From the NCBI RefSeq assembly GCF_963422355.1, contig NC_085085.1, positions 14,924,843 through 14,988,842 on the forward strand: a stretch of DNA of 64,000 nt, in the 5' to 3' direction. The notes below the pieces were generated by a model that saw only the letters and a program-made list of their open reading frames with translations, was not told the origin of the DNA and made no database searches. Shown here one piece after another: positions 37,556 through 60,967 of the stretch (the stretch's first letter is position 1; every line of letters starts with the position of its first letter). This DNA is from Corticium candelabrum (Eukaryota; Porifera; Homoscleromorpha; Homosclerophorida; Plakinidae). The position numbers were made by a program, and so were the translations under genes.

Positions 37556-40500
37556 TTATCTGTCATCAGACAAAGACTGCTTTTCCAGACGTTGAGACAA
37601 TTTCTTTTCATACTCTTTCTCGTCTCTTGGTTTACCAGAACCAAAGATATTATCATTCCTTGATGCACCAGCCGGTGCATTGACAGGATCTTTCACTGTA
37701 CGAGGTTGGAGCTTCAAACGAGGCCTTTCAGCTGCTTCCTCTACCAAGTTAGACGATGAATGAATTAAACTATAAACAATAGATTTGAGGTTACCTGCTG
37801 ACGGCTGGCGTGGCTCTTCAAATTGCTGCCTGCCACCACCCGAATAGTCAGAATGGTCAGAATGGTCATACCGATCATGGCTTCTTCCTCCTCCACCCCA
37901 TCCCTTGTACCCTAACAAAACATGTGCACATGTGCTGTCATTGCTTATGAGTTTCTATTTATTAATTTAATGATTGACAATAAATAGACAAATGCATATA
38001 CAGTTAAGAATATAAATCAAATGCATTTACCTCGATCTCGACCTGAATCTCGTGATCTAGAGTCTCGATCTCTGTCTCTATCTTGATGACCAGAATCGTG
38101 ATAACCAGCTCCACCACGACCTCTACCTCTACCTAACAAAAACAACACTCCTATGCACCCTTTTTCTAATAAATAGCACTATAACCCAAGTCTGTCTAGT
38201 TGATGGTCTGTCTGTCTGTCTGTCTGTCTTCACCTCGTCCTCCTGGCCGATCACGATTTCGTTTCTGTTCTGCAATATCCACACGAAGGTCTCGATCCCC
38301 ATATACCTATATCAAATTCAATCAAACTCAAGTTAAACTACAAGATGCCATTAGCGAATTCTTACTGCACCATCAAATTCAAGTGCTTCCTTCAGAGACT
38401 TCTGATCTTCAAATTCCACGTAACAAAAGCCTACCGACCAATAAAAGTCAGAGATAGAAGCTGTCGCATGGTAAAGAGTTCTATGATGGTCATGACATTC
38501 ACAGTTGGTTGGACAGTCATATCATACATCATCACCAAGCTAATAAAGAAGCACTAAAGTGCTAAACCCTAGGCACTGAGAAATAGTCTGAAGTATGCAG
38601 GCCATGCATCCAACAATGGTTTTCCTTGTGGAGTTGCTATTGTTGTGCAGACCTAACCCCAAATCACAAGATAAAGTAGTCGAATATGTGACCTTAAACT
38701 CAAAGTTGGAATCAGAATTGGACCACCTTGTGCACTAACCCTTAGTTAATTAGAACACCCTGCATGACTCCGCATACTAGTAGAAAAGCTGCAACAACAT
38801 GTGCACACCCTATGCATTCCAATCTACAGTTGTTTACATGATTGTTTGTGGCTGTCGAGTCGTTCCTCGTTTCCGATAAGAACACTACCTTAATTAACCA
38901 TAGTGCATGTGTGACTAGGGTTAACTACACTGTTAGGTCTATATCTGTATTTGTACAGTTACTGCTTTTAGTTGCCCAATGTAATCAATTGTTCAATGCA
39001 TACCGACATCAGTCAAAAACTTTATGACTCCAACACAAGAGTGGTACGTATAGAAATGACGAGACGTGATGTGTGTGTATCTATCTTATTGCTGATGTCT
39101 CAGCTGTAAAGAGCTGTCTGTTATGCATCTAGTGTGGTATTGCCTCATCTACTATCAGTTGTTCGTAAATACTGTCAACTCAAGATACTCGGAAATGAAC
39201 CCTACTTAGTGTGTACCAGTTACATGTCACTGTCCTTAACTGATTGACCCAATTTCTAAAAGATTGCAATAATTATTGCGAAACACAAAATCTATTTGGA
39301 GTGGCCTTATGATAGTCATATTGATATATGGTGTTACAAGCTTTATTACTACAGATTACAACTAGTGTCTACACATAGTAACATATACACAACTTGCGTT
39401 TACTTATACACTGTTGGCAGTTACATAGAAACAATCAGAGCAACATACGTCAATGTAGACAGATGTTGTTACCCAAGGCACAAAACGCTAGGGTACAGTA
39501 GTGCAGGCCGGTCATGTGACATATGTACAACTGACTAGACGACTCATTCCGCCTACTGCATAACACGTAACCAAATAAATAATAAACGATTTTATTTATT
39601 ATCCACGTCATAGGATTCTGCTATGACGTAACAAACATAATGATATGTTGTTATTATTGTTAATCAAATAGAACTACCCAAAAGTATCATTTAAAATAAG
39701 TAATTACTGTGCATGTGAGCTCATTCCTAATAATTCATTTGAGGTAATTATTTAGTTGCGAGTGTGACCGTAAAGTAGTATGCCATACGAAGTTAGCAAC
39801 ATCACACTTACAAGCCTACAACTATGCAAGAAAAGTTAACATAATTACCATCCAAAAACTCGAGTAACAACTGACACGACTGCACTGAGTTTTGCTACTG
39901 TAAACCAAGAAATTTCAGTGGCGATCTATTTCAGTAATTTCGGTATGGCGTATGAAGTACCTAAATTAAATCTCTGCCTAAGTTTGTGAAAGTTGTCAAA
40001 CCTCTAGGAGCCAACAGCAATGTCCATGAACATGGCAAATTATTGCAATTATTATCTAACTACATAGTGCACATCTACTGTTGTGTACGTTGCACAACTT
40101 GGTAAATGTAGTTCTAGTACTGTGCATCCTTGCAGCCAGGAATCTGAGTTTCCAAGAAGTTTCACCGAAAATAGATCGCTACCGATAGGGAATTTTCAGA
40201 AGGTACCAAATTTTAACACCACCGAAGCTTCTTTGGTTTTTACAGTATATGCATTGATGATGGCCAGTCCAATCTAATGCTGTCTTCTTAACTTAATTAA
40301 AACCCAAAATTAATGCACAGTTCAGTTGCCAAAGTCTCTCTTATCTTAATTAAACCATCGTCCATTGCACGACGCACAATATGAGTGATATTACAGCACA
40401 ATACTGTTAGTTAGCTATGTACATTGTACCATACAGATCAGAGCTCACATGCATGTGCATGCCTTTCCTACTATACCCGGAAGACTCTCAAACAAGGTTA

Positions 40501-40894
40501 TCTTTAAAGACTACCACCGGTAAACGTTGGATTGTCTCAAGAATTTCATCTGTACAATAATTTCGTAATAACCGTACAGTTTCCATACCTTTGAATCTAT
40601 CTGTTTCTTTGTCCCTCACCAACCGCACGCTTCGTACCTACGCAGGCCAGGTGAACCACAGGCTAAACAACGCGATACTCGGTGGCACCTTCTGCTCCTC
40701 AAAGATGACATCGATGTCGCCCTGGACGCACGAATAGGGCAGATTTCCGACATAAGCCACGAAAGGTGGCTCCGACGGTATCTCTTTTTCTCTCTGTCCC
40801 TGTAAAAAAAATCGGCAATTGATCCAACTAGAGGGCGTCAGAATGAGCTGCAGAGCGCGATCTCGTTACTCACTGATCTCCCATAGCTCGACAT
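37556..40894 (-). CDS. EIF4H: Eukaryotic translation initiation factor 4H
   Basis: Eight exons in phase: 40874-40894, 40689-40799, 40589-40637, 38366-38430, 38234-38306, 38031-38132, 37795-37911, 37556-37740; 240 residues (human 248). One [21 protein letters not shown] (RNP2 about 21-28), [33 protein letters not shown] (RNP1 about 61-67), [11 protein letters not shown] Gly/Arg/Asp-rich linker follows (GRGRGRGG, then [11 protein letters not shown]), then [11 protein letters not shown] and [13 protein letters not shown], the shared eIF4H/eIF4B tail. eIF4H stimulates the eIF4A helicase. Length favours 4H over 4B. Intron 3 is 2.16 kb (38431-40588), empty of recognisable features. Confidence 0.93.
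38205..38230. repeat. (CTGT)n microsatellite
   Basis: Short CTGT tract directly at the 5' splice side of an eIF4H exon; the complement of the CAGA tracts seen elsewhere. Confidence 0.85.
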
Positions 40895-41428
40895 TTCTGC
40901 CAAAAACCGCGATCGAAAACTTGAGTTCCCGGATAAATACAAGGCCAATGTTTAATTAGACAACGTTTTGCGTGCGTGACCCACTACAGCGTTGCAGTTT
41001 GTTATTTATATGCTACAAGAATGCGTACGCTTCTAACATCTCAGTTTCCGCCAACTGGCCTTTAGAAACTCCTTGCCTCGGAGTCCCGTGAAACATGAGA
41101 CAATCCATAATTAAACTGTAAAATGCAGTGAAGTGTGCAAATTAACTAAAGAAATGACTACTCCCCTTGTTTAACAACAGAAAGCAATTCGCTAAACAAA
41201 AATCGACGTCAGCTTGATTTCTGTACACAAATCTGTAGTGCAGATGATAGGAGAATATAATCTTAGCAACTCAAGGCATCGTCTGCAGCACAGTTGCAGG
41301 ATGCAATATTAGTAAACTTAGAATCCAAAGACTGCTATAAAAAACACTCCATCTTATCCTTGCTATGTCAGAAATATCACACTCTCCAATACATTTCAAG
41401 CTAGCAAATGCTAATCAAACCACGACAT
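40895..41428. other. Intergenic eIF4H / S6K
   Basis: 534 bases between the eIF4H start and the S6K stop. No feature recognised; presumably contains the eIF4H promoter. Confidence 0.6.
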
Positions 41429-46380
<4,952 letters not shown>

Positions 46381-47541
46381 TGGAGTGGAATTGCTGACTG
46401 GAACGATGTGCGCGCGGATACGAATGATACCGGATATGCGAGCGCTACTTTGGTAGTCTTATGACATTATCACGTGCAAGAGCAGTGGCAAAGAATCTGA
46501 CGTCAGTCTTGAGAATAGTTGGAGCAACAGCTAATGCAATTAGCAAGTAGAAAGTGTAATCTAAGTCATAGCTAACCAGTTTTCCCCTGTCACAGATTCA
46601 AGCAGTACAGTGTACATGCAAAAGTCTGGTATCCTTGGAGTTCAGAGTCTGCTTGCAGCCTTGAGTTGCATCGAGACAACTGCTTAGCGACTACTTATCT
46701 ATTCAGTACAGTACGCTCGCACGAAATTAACAGATTTTAGTGTCTCAATATTTCTTCAATAAACTCGCTAAAACTAAACAATTATTTAATTATTTAATCA
46801 AACACAACGGGGCAGCCCCCTCATCTCAATATGTATGTGCAAGGTATGTGAACTGTACCATACTGAAAGCCGGAAAATAATCATATTAGTTGATGCCTTC
46901 AACAATCCAAAGAAACCATCCGTCTTTTGTTTATTAAATGATACGTCCGTCTTTTGTACTGAACCCATTGCTGTTGATGCCTTCCAAGGTTCCGAGACAC
47001 TGAAAGGTACACTGTACTACACCAATATTGTATCTATTATCTTAATCACACAAGCACAAGCCACAACAAACTAGTCAATGCGTTCTTCTAATTTCAACTG
47101 TACTATTAAAATCAGGCATCTTTCCCCAGAAAAGAAAACAAACACACAATTCCTTTGTTCATTCAAATTTGTCACTCCTAAGTATGACTGCGAAAATGGT
47201 CTGGCTGCGGGAGACTAATGTTTGGCATCAAAATATAAACATGCACCGGGACACAAACACAATAAATCAACTCAAATCTTCCCTTGCTGACTTCACTTCC
47301 CACAAATGCTCACCACTGCAGTAACAAAAATGAGACTACATGTCTTAGCATATCTATTATCTGAGTGTCACTGCAACAATGTAGCTTGTGAAAGCAGTCT
47401 ACGAGTACGAGCAAAAGAAAAAGTGAGAGAACAAACCCACTGGACTATGCTAATATTAGAAATCACACATAATGCAATCCTAAATTACAATATTTTGTTC
47501 TATCAGCACTTCTCTGATAATATCAAGCTTGATATCTTGTT
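46381..47541. other. Intergenic S6K / septin
   Basis: No gene seen. CACGTG occurs at 46471, about 90 bases upstream of the S6K start. The pair CCATCCGTCTTTTGT / CGTCCGTCTTTTGT is a short direct repeat near 46917 and 46943. Confidence 0.6.
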
Positions 47542-53034
<5,493 letters not shown>

Positions 53035-53114
53035 CGTCGTGCTCGTCTCAGATAGCACTTGTGGGAACTAGCCGATAGCGACAAAGTAATTATTTTACCC
53101 CGGATGTAAACTAC
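53035..53114. promoter_or_regulatory. Divergent promoter septin / MED19
   Basis: Only 80 bases separate the two start codons. No TATA box is evident. The MED19 start is uncertain (53115, 53130 or 53136), so the true gap may be slightly longer. Confidence 0.5.
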
Positions 53115-55451
53115 ATGCCCGGATGTTGGATGTCTATGGCGAGACAGGACGGATTGACAAGCGTTTTAGAACCGTCTCGTCAGTCCGAGGCATCGCCTGT
53201 TTTTCTCCGGGGACCTAAAGATGTCTTGGAAGTAGACCAAGTGAAGGAGACGTCCATGGAAGAAACAGACGAGGAGAGAATTGGAGGAATAGCAAAACCT
53301 GTTGTTGCGCCACTAGTCGACGACGAGGGACCGTTCTGCTTGTTTCGTCCGCTAGGTACATTCCGGATACTTAAATATAGATTAAGAAGAATTCAAAAAG
53401 GTCATCTTTCGATTTTCAGTAGAGGGAAATACCGAGGGGGCGTCGGCTACAACCAGCAGTCCCGCTCAGGGTGACTTACAGCAATTGTTACACAGTTTCT
53501 CCTCTGGCGCCGTTCTGCAAGGGAAGAAAATGAAAAGCTCACTGAGTTCATTCCTACCGACTATACCAGGTGAATGGACGATCAAGATGTTCTCTATGGC
53601 AAATGTGTTCTCGCAAGTTTTGTGTGATCTTTGTTTGTCCGTCTAGGCGACGTTGATAATCCAGGAGTCGGAGACACGAGGTCTCATATCTGTTTTTGAT
53701 TTTGTGAACGTGTACTTTGAGAGGTGTGTTTTTAGTTTGTTGACACTTGTTCATAACCCTCCTATTGGAGGAAAAGAGCTTGTAAATCTGTCTCCTCATC
53801 TGCTGCTTGGCTTTCGACTTCGTCCTGGACCTGTCAGTAGTTTAGCCTTTATTTGCCTTGGTTGTGTTTTTCGTTGTAGCGTATGCTGCTGCTTGCTAGA
53901 TTCCTGAGCAATTTCGAACTGCATTTCATGAGAAGCCTAAGAAGAAGAAGCGGAAAAAACCAAAATTTCCTTCATTAGAACAACAGAATAAGACAGAGTC
54001 GAGCATGCTTGCACCTGCAGATGCCAGAAGGGATGGTTTGACTGCGCCACCCACAAATGCAGGATTGCTAGGGTCAATAGGAACTACGAAATCCATACCT
54101 GTTCCTAACATGGCATCTGTATCATCAGGTAAATATCACATATTTTGTATTGCTGTTGATGAAAAATCAAGAATTGTGTGCATGCATTGGGAAAGGCACA
54201 CGTGTTGACTGTTCTTTAGAAAGCAGATACCTTTTAGTAGTTAAAATGGTAGATAAGTAATTGTTTCCAATAAATGTACACGACTGATATTCTGCAGTGT
54301 GACATTGGCTGTTTGTAGAAATCTTTGTTAGTGTCTGATGGCATGTTCAGTGTACTGGTTGAACTGTACAGAGATGTGAGATGAAGTGTCTAATGGGTGT
54401 TTAAGTTAATCAGTCTGTCTAATGCTATCCATAGCATGTTGAAAATGGTCAAGTCAAATGGATCTTTGGAATTATTAGAAATGCCCTAAAGACTGAGTGT
54501 ATGTCAGAGTAGTTTTAGTATAAGCTAAAGCACTAATGACAACTAAATGAATGAATCTGTATGTCTTCAAACACTTCTGTATCTGGTAGTTGATATAAGA
54601 ATGAACTCTTTTAAAACAAGACTACATGCAGTGGGTTTGACAACTGTAGATCAATAGATCGGACGTTTAATAGTTATATCATACATATTTGGGTAAAAAT
54701 TAATATATGTCGACTAGTAAAATCAGTTAACACGGAACTCTGAATGTGCATCTATGTGTATCCATGCATGGGCACACTGGTCTAGAGGTTACAATTGAAC
54801 TGTCATCATGAGTGAAATGACAAGTTGTGTTTCCTGTAATTGAATTAAATCCCATAGTTGTACACAAGTTGGTCTCAAAGCTAAGTCCAAAGTTGGGTAA
54901 ACAATACAATTAGTGACAGCTAGCTATATGATTGCTTTGCTGGGAAAGCAAGAGGAAAGTCATTTTACTCCAGCGAGTACCTTGGTGTTAATAATATTCA
55001 GTTCAGTTCAGTTTAGTATTACTAACTACTATTAGTATAATATTAACTATTGCTTTGTAAACAGAAATGTGTACACGCGTCGATGGTTGATTTCATGTAC
55101 AACAAACTGTATATTCTAGTATTACCAGTTGCACAAAATGGAACAGACGTAACACAGCAAGTCACCAAGAAACCAAAGAAGGTTCCCTATTTTTATAATA
55201 TCTAATAATATCTATCAAAGTGATTAGAATTAATGATTGATTTATAGAGAAAACATGAGGATGGTGAACGAGACAAGGACAAGAGGAAGAAGAAGAAAGA
55301 CAAAAAGAAAAAGAAAGATAAGGTTGGTTGTCTTTCAGAGACATTTCAAGGTTTGATAGCATGTCGTTGTTATGTGTGTTGCTACTAGCATCAATCACCT
55401 CACCCTGAAGGTAGCGGACACGCGTTTAGAGATAATATGAAAGCATTATGA
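53115..55451 (+). CDS. MED19: Mediator complex subunit 19
   Basis: Eight exons in phase: 53115-53355, 53420-53569, 53647-53680, 53736-53832, 53900-54128, 55120-55181, 55248-55322, 55389-55451; up to 316 residues (human 244). Order of motifs follows human MED19: GPFCLFRPL, then KKMKSSLSSFLPTIPGDVD, SLLTLVHNPPIGGKEL, LLLGFRLRPGPIPEQFR, then a long basic tail (KPKKKKRKKPK, and a Lys-rich KDKRKKKKDKKKKKDK) ending HQSPHPEGSG. MED19 is in the Mediator head/middle region and links to REST and other regulators. The middle insert (LAPADARRDG to SVSS) makes it longer than human. Intron 5 is 991 bases, mostly featureless. The start is chosen as the first ATG; a later Met is possible. Confidence 0.9.
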
Positions 55452-55782
55452 CAAGAACAGTTACGTACATTGAGTCGGTCGTGATTTATTAAGCTACAGC
55501 ATCCACTGTTACTGATATGGACATTTGAGTGCAGGCATGATTTGTACAATGTACAACAATAGCTTTATATGTGTCCTGGGATTGTATTGCGTAGTCAGAC
55601 ACAGATGGTACTAGTTAATTTTAATTATACAACAGCTCTGACATTGTGCAGTTCACATCAAGCAGTAAACTGTCATAGTTGAAAGAGTAAAATCCCATGA
55701 ATTATAACAGGAACAGCAGATGGTGATGCAGCATTTTAGCTTGTGGCAGCATATTAATCTAAACGTGTCCAGCACAGTGCTC
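55452..55782. other. Convergent intergenic space MED19 / TIR-HEAT A
   Basis: 331 bases between opposed stop codons; nothing recognised. Confidence 0.6.
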
Positions 55783-58700
55783 TTATACTGACTTTGTTTG
55801 TGATAACTCCTTCATTTCACTGGTGAGCACCTTTGTCATATGAACTGCTTTCTCTGCCTCCTCACCACCAATGTTAGACAAAGCTACTTCAGCAGCTGCA
55901 CGCACATGAGATATGGCATCGTTTCTCCTACATCAAGAAGGTAAGATTTAATCATCACAACATCAGATTAATGTCAATAACAAAGTAATTGTATTTGTGG
56001 TATGAGACTAATGGACATGCATTCTCGAGCTTTACAGATGCTTGGTTAAAGTCAAGCGTTCTATTGTATTAATTAATATACTCCTACAATATTCTCTATA
56101 TTTCTATAATAATAAAATGTTTTTCAAATCTCTTGCTTTTATTCAGTTCATCTCGATTCTGTCTTCCACCTGTTGTGATGATTATACGTACCATCTTGGT
56201 GTCTAGTCTTCTTCTAATAGAGAGTTTAACCATTCGGAACAGTTTGACAGTCATTTTTATCACTTGAATTACTCATAAATATGTATTTATTGTCAAACCC
56301 ATACAACCAAAACACCGAGCAACTCCCGCTGTCAGGAAATCTCTAGAATTGTGAAGGTGTTTGGATAAATGAGACAAATTTGGAAGTACTGTACATGCAC
56401 TAATGTCAATGCACAATGTAGTTACTAAGTAGATATTAGATGTAAGAACCCACAGAATCTGTCATAACCAACAACTGAATCATACCAACGAGCAACGACT
56501 GCTGGCACTGCTTTCACTGCCTTCATGTGGCCCAAGGCAAGGCATCCACTCTCTCTCACCAAGCGATCTCCATCCTTCAGAGAAGCAATCAGTTTATTAA
56601 CAATTCGGTCATTGCTAACTTCTGTGCGAGCCAAAGAAATGGCAGCAACAGCTCGGATATTAGCATCGGGGTCATCCAAGAGATTCATTAAAGCTTCAAT
56701 GACAGCTTTACTACTGAACTTGCCTGTTGTGAAAACAAATCAATGAACCAAGTGGGATCCAGTAAGAAACTTGACACTCACTTAGATTCTCCACTGCTGC
56801 CAGACGAACAGACGATTCCATATCAAACACTTGATGCATGTTGTAGCTTTCAATCGCAAGTCGACTGACTTTCTTCCAAAACTGGTGTTTCTGTGGTGAA
56901 TCTCCTCTGAACTTCATGAATTGCTCCCGAGTAACATGATCGTGTCCTTCAAACACTTCACGTTCCAGTAGCTTAAGTAACCACTGAGTGCTATCATCAT
57001 TGAACATGTGCTTTAGGTTAGCCTTATATTCCTCTAGGAAGGCCTCTTGGAAGCGAAACCAAGGCACTTGTTGCTGATCACCAAATGAACGATCCCAGAA
57101 TGTCTGGGTTTGAGCCGGTCCTCCTAAAAAACACACACACACATTACAGCAAACTAGTAAAACAATAGATTAACTCATAAGATGCTGCAATACTAGCAGC
57201 TGAATACAGAGAGAAGAAATTATAATGCAATAGCATTATATGACAATTGAGCAATGTTCTTCTGAACTGTACCCATTAGGTCCTATATGCATTTTTCCAT
57301 GCTTTTTGGAACAAGACAAATAATAGATTAATCATGCATGTAAAGTTACAAATCGACCAACCAAAGCCTACTAGCCAATTTCTGTCACCATCCAATACAA
57401 TAAGTTATCAACCACAAGCGCAAAGTGAACATGCTCTTTCTTTGTCAAACATGCATGTCACGATGTCCATTGGTCTAATCTAATCAAAATCACAGCAATG
57501 AAGTTTTACATCAGCAACAATCCAGCACTTAATATAACTCAGAGACCAACTTCACTGTCACCTTTTCCAACTGTTGCTGATGTCCCATTCGCCACACTTG
57601 CCCTCTCGACGTGCACATCAACTCTTGTAGCTATAGAAGTATTAAAGCCCACTGGAGTTGAACGTAATCCTTGATTGTCTTGCTTTGGACGTAACTCCTC
57701 CTCTTTAACTTGATCAATGTCCTCTCTGATTGTACTTACCAAACTAGGAAGAGCCTCCTTGTATTTTGACTTCTCATCGAAGATGAACCACTTCATATCT
57801 CCCAATGTCAGTCGCCTACATTACCAAGCACAATTTACACAAGGACGACATAGAAATAAATGTCTACCAACAGTCCAGCATTTAGAAAGACTTCCAAGGT
57901 GTCCTGCTGCTGAAGAGCAACTGGAATTATGGGTGTATTTGAGATGTATGCGAATGAAACAGCATCCTCACAAAAGTTGCTGCACGCCGACTCTTCGCTT
58001 ACAACAAATACAAACACCTACATGACAACAGTATCAGCAAATATATCAAAAACCACTGACATGCGCTTTGATCTTGAACAATAAATATTTTTAAATATAT
58101 AAATATAATGCATTTTAGTTATGTTACTACATAGTGTTACTTGTTCAGGCATGTTGCAACCAATATGCATCCATTTGATCAATGCAATGATCACCAACTC
58201 CTACATGTTATCGTGTCCATGCACCATTGACCATTGGATCTGTCAGTATATTGTTGCAAGTCGTAAATGAGAGTAGATATCATAATAAACCAGTTCAATT
58301 AATAATAAGACCCACTGTTGTAAAAAGGTGTTAAGATGTAATTTCTGTCATCACTTGCTCTTGCATCACTTTCATTTAATTTCTACCCACTTCTCTTTAC
58401 AGTAAGTAGAGATTCTCCTCACTCTGCCATTAGACAAAGTAGTAAAATTATACAAACAAAGTCACATTAGATAAACATACCAATAATGATGAGGTCACAG
58501 CTATTAGTCAATTACTGTTAATCCACTGTGTTACTTTGTGACCTGCAGACTGGGTACCTAGATTACAGCAATTAAATACTGTATGATACTGTTTACTCCC
58601 TCCTCAATTTATATCCTTCCAGCTGTCCAGAAGGGGCACTTTGACGGTACCAAACACCATTTGTTTGTCATGTCTATTGCTTTCCTGTGCTATGTAGTCA

Positions 58701-60558
58701 ACCTGAAGTATAAATAATTAAGTTAACAAATTATAAAAAAGATAACTGCAGTAACTGCTGACTAACTAAGCCACTCATAACATAAAAAAGTTACCCAAAA
58801 ATCTATTAGCTGTTGCATTTGCACAAAGTAGCAATGAGCAAAGGTAAAACAGGTAAACAGGTCAATGCAGTGCATTGCTGTATGTCTTGTATGTTGGGTG
58901 TTGATATATGCTCTAGACTAACCGATGTGGCTACGACTGCTTTGCCTGCAACTCCAGGAGGAGCTTTCTCTGCCGGAAAATCTGCCCAAACTGAGATTCC
59001 ACTTTTCTCGAATGAATCTGGAAATCATAAAAACAATATGTAGATATTTTTTAAATTTTTTTTATTAATATACATGCCTTGTTCATTATAACAAGGCAGA
59101 AACAGACATAACAGGCCAATCCCAAAAACAGTCATCTGAATCTAAAAGTATTCTACTTTCTATCAGTCTAGCATTAAACTTCCACAAGCTAACCGACAGC
59201 TGCTGCATAAGGTTAAATAAAATAAGGTTAAATATTGTAAGCCTGTCAAAACGGACTGTTGTTTGAAGTAATTGTTTTGGTAGCAATGGTTCTCAAAGTT
59301 TCCAGGTTGGCAGGAGCTAGTCCAAGCTCCAAATGATTCCACTACAAGAGGATAGAAAGAATGCACCTGAAGAAGACACTAAGTCATATCATATTTGGTG
59401 TCTTTCTCAATCTCCCCAGCCAGACCGGTGGCACCTGCGACAGTCGCTGAACTTGACAGGTTGGAATGAATCAAGTAAGTACTTTTATATCAAGCAAGCA
59501 GGATGATCAGTCAAAAATTGGGGTGAAAGACGTCTCCAGGGCGATCACAGGTGTCTGGCGAGAATCTCTGCTCCTTCAGAAGTGCCTTTATCATCTATCA
59601 ATCAATAAAGCATTGAAAATGATGTCTGAGAGCGTCATGACGTTTTGCCATAAATTAAGCCTGGTTCACAATATTGACGCCCGACGTCGACAATAGAAAT
59701 GAATCCTATTCCAGCGTAGACGTCAGCGTCAACATCAAAGGATGCCGCCCACAGACGGTTTCTTTGAAGTTTGACACTCAACTGAGCGTCAGCGTCATAT
59801 TGTGAACCAGGCTTTAGTCTGACCAAAGCCAAGGATTTATATGTGAACTGGCCACAATGCACAGATCAAATCTACATTTATTACATGAATATTATAATAT
59901 ACAGCTAGGCTATCCATACTATAATCTTCTTTTTTAAAGTTGTAAAATTTCACTATAAACTGTTAGGTCATCTGTTATAAGTATACAACAACTTTGTCCT
60001 CATCTTGAGCTATTATGGTGTTGTCTTTCACCTCAACGTTTGTCTATGCAGTGCAACTCTGTTTATGTCACCTGTCAGTATGTACACCAGCAATTTTTGT
60101 CACGCAGTCTGTCGTTTTGATAAGAGCCTTACGTCATTGTCGTTTGACCTCCACTTCCTATGCAAGAAGATATACTACGTATAGAAACCATGCCGTTTCT
60201 AATCGTATACCAAGATCATCGCAAAGGTCCAAAAGACAGCAGAGATATCAGACTCAACTTACACATAGACTGTAAACGGGGAAACTGTTTGCAGTAGGTC
60301 TGTCTAATTAGCTAGTCACCTGCAATATCCTTACCTTTCAGAAAGCGAACGAACTCGCTATCAGAAGAAGAGAAACAAACCATTATATCCTTGGGCTCTA
60401 GTGCTACTTGTGGAGGGCGTGTGCTTGTTTCTGTTGTTGCTGAAGTGTTTGCATTTGGAGCTTCTTTCTGACGTTCTGAAAAGCAAAATAGAAATGGGAA
60501 GTTGAAAATGGCAAACAAGCTTTGCCTTACTTGACTTACGACTGGAACTATTGCCCAT
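55783..60558 (-). CDS. TIR domain-HEAT repeat protein A
   Basis: Eight exons: 60531-60558, 60335-60475, 58923-59017, 57872-58017, 57562-57815, 56782-57123, 56486-56723, 55783-55927; about 462 residues. Start MGNSSSRKSSK is a typical N-myristoylation sequence. TIR domain about 41-155: KDIMVCFSSSDSEFVRFLK, then GISVWADFP, VFVFVVSEES, CEDAVSFAYISN, PIIPV. Then a conserved unnamed domain (WFRFQEAFLEEYK, FWKKVSRLAIESY) and C-terminal PBS-lyase-type HEAT repeats (DPDANIRAVAAISLA, DRLVRESGCLALGHM, HVRAAAEVALSNIGGEEA). Exon 4 end (donor CT|GTTGGT) is chosen because it is the only one that keeps phase. Its paralog stands head-to-head across a 409-base promoter. TIR proteins act as immune adaptors or NAD-cleaving enzymes; see findings on the missing Glu. 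Confidence 0.83.
59658..59813. mobile_element. Harbinger-type MITE, 156 bp
   Basis: The ends AGCCTGGTTCACAATATTGA and, inverted, ATATTGTGAACCAGGCT form terminal inverted repeats of about 23 bases with one indel. TTA stands directly outside both ends (59655-59657 and 59814-59816), a 3-bp target duplication as in PIF/Harbinger. The body repeats CAGCGTCA. It is in intron 2 of TIR-HEAT A. Confidence 0.8.
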
Positions 60559-60967
60559 AGTTTTACAACGGTCTCGAGTCTGTCTTACGAATCACGTGAC
60601 GTGAATACCTCGCCGGCTAGATGGGTGTTTCTAACAAATGGGTAAGATGATTTAGCGTTTTCCAAATACGAGGTGCGCTATTTCCAGTCTTGGTATATCC
60701 AGTGGAAACTGCTTTTCTACGTCAAATTCCACACAGACCAAGGCGTGACTATGTGATCACATAACAGTATTAGCGCGCGTTAAAGAGTTCTTTAGACGCC
60801 GTTTCCGGGATACGCTTTCGCTGGATATTTTTGTGTGCAACACGTATATCTTACCTCTAGTAACTAATGTCGATTTGCTGTAGCTTCCAACCGAGCTCAG
60901 CGTTTGCCAAGAGACGTTCACAGAGCTAGAATAGAGCGACTGAGCTGGTTTTCGTATCGCGTTTCAC
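60559..60967. promoter_or_regulatory. Divergent promoter of the TIR-HEAT pair
   Basis: 409 bases between the two start codons, with CACGTGACGTGA at 60593, which combines an E-box (CACGTG) and a CRE-like half (TGACGTGA). Shared promoter inferred from position. Confidence 0.5.

Noticed and set aside
39290-40280. Small open frames in the 2.1-kb eIF4H intron 3
   Set aside because: No domain, no splice context; treated as intron.
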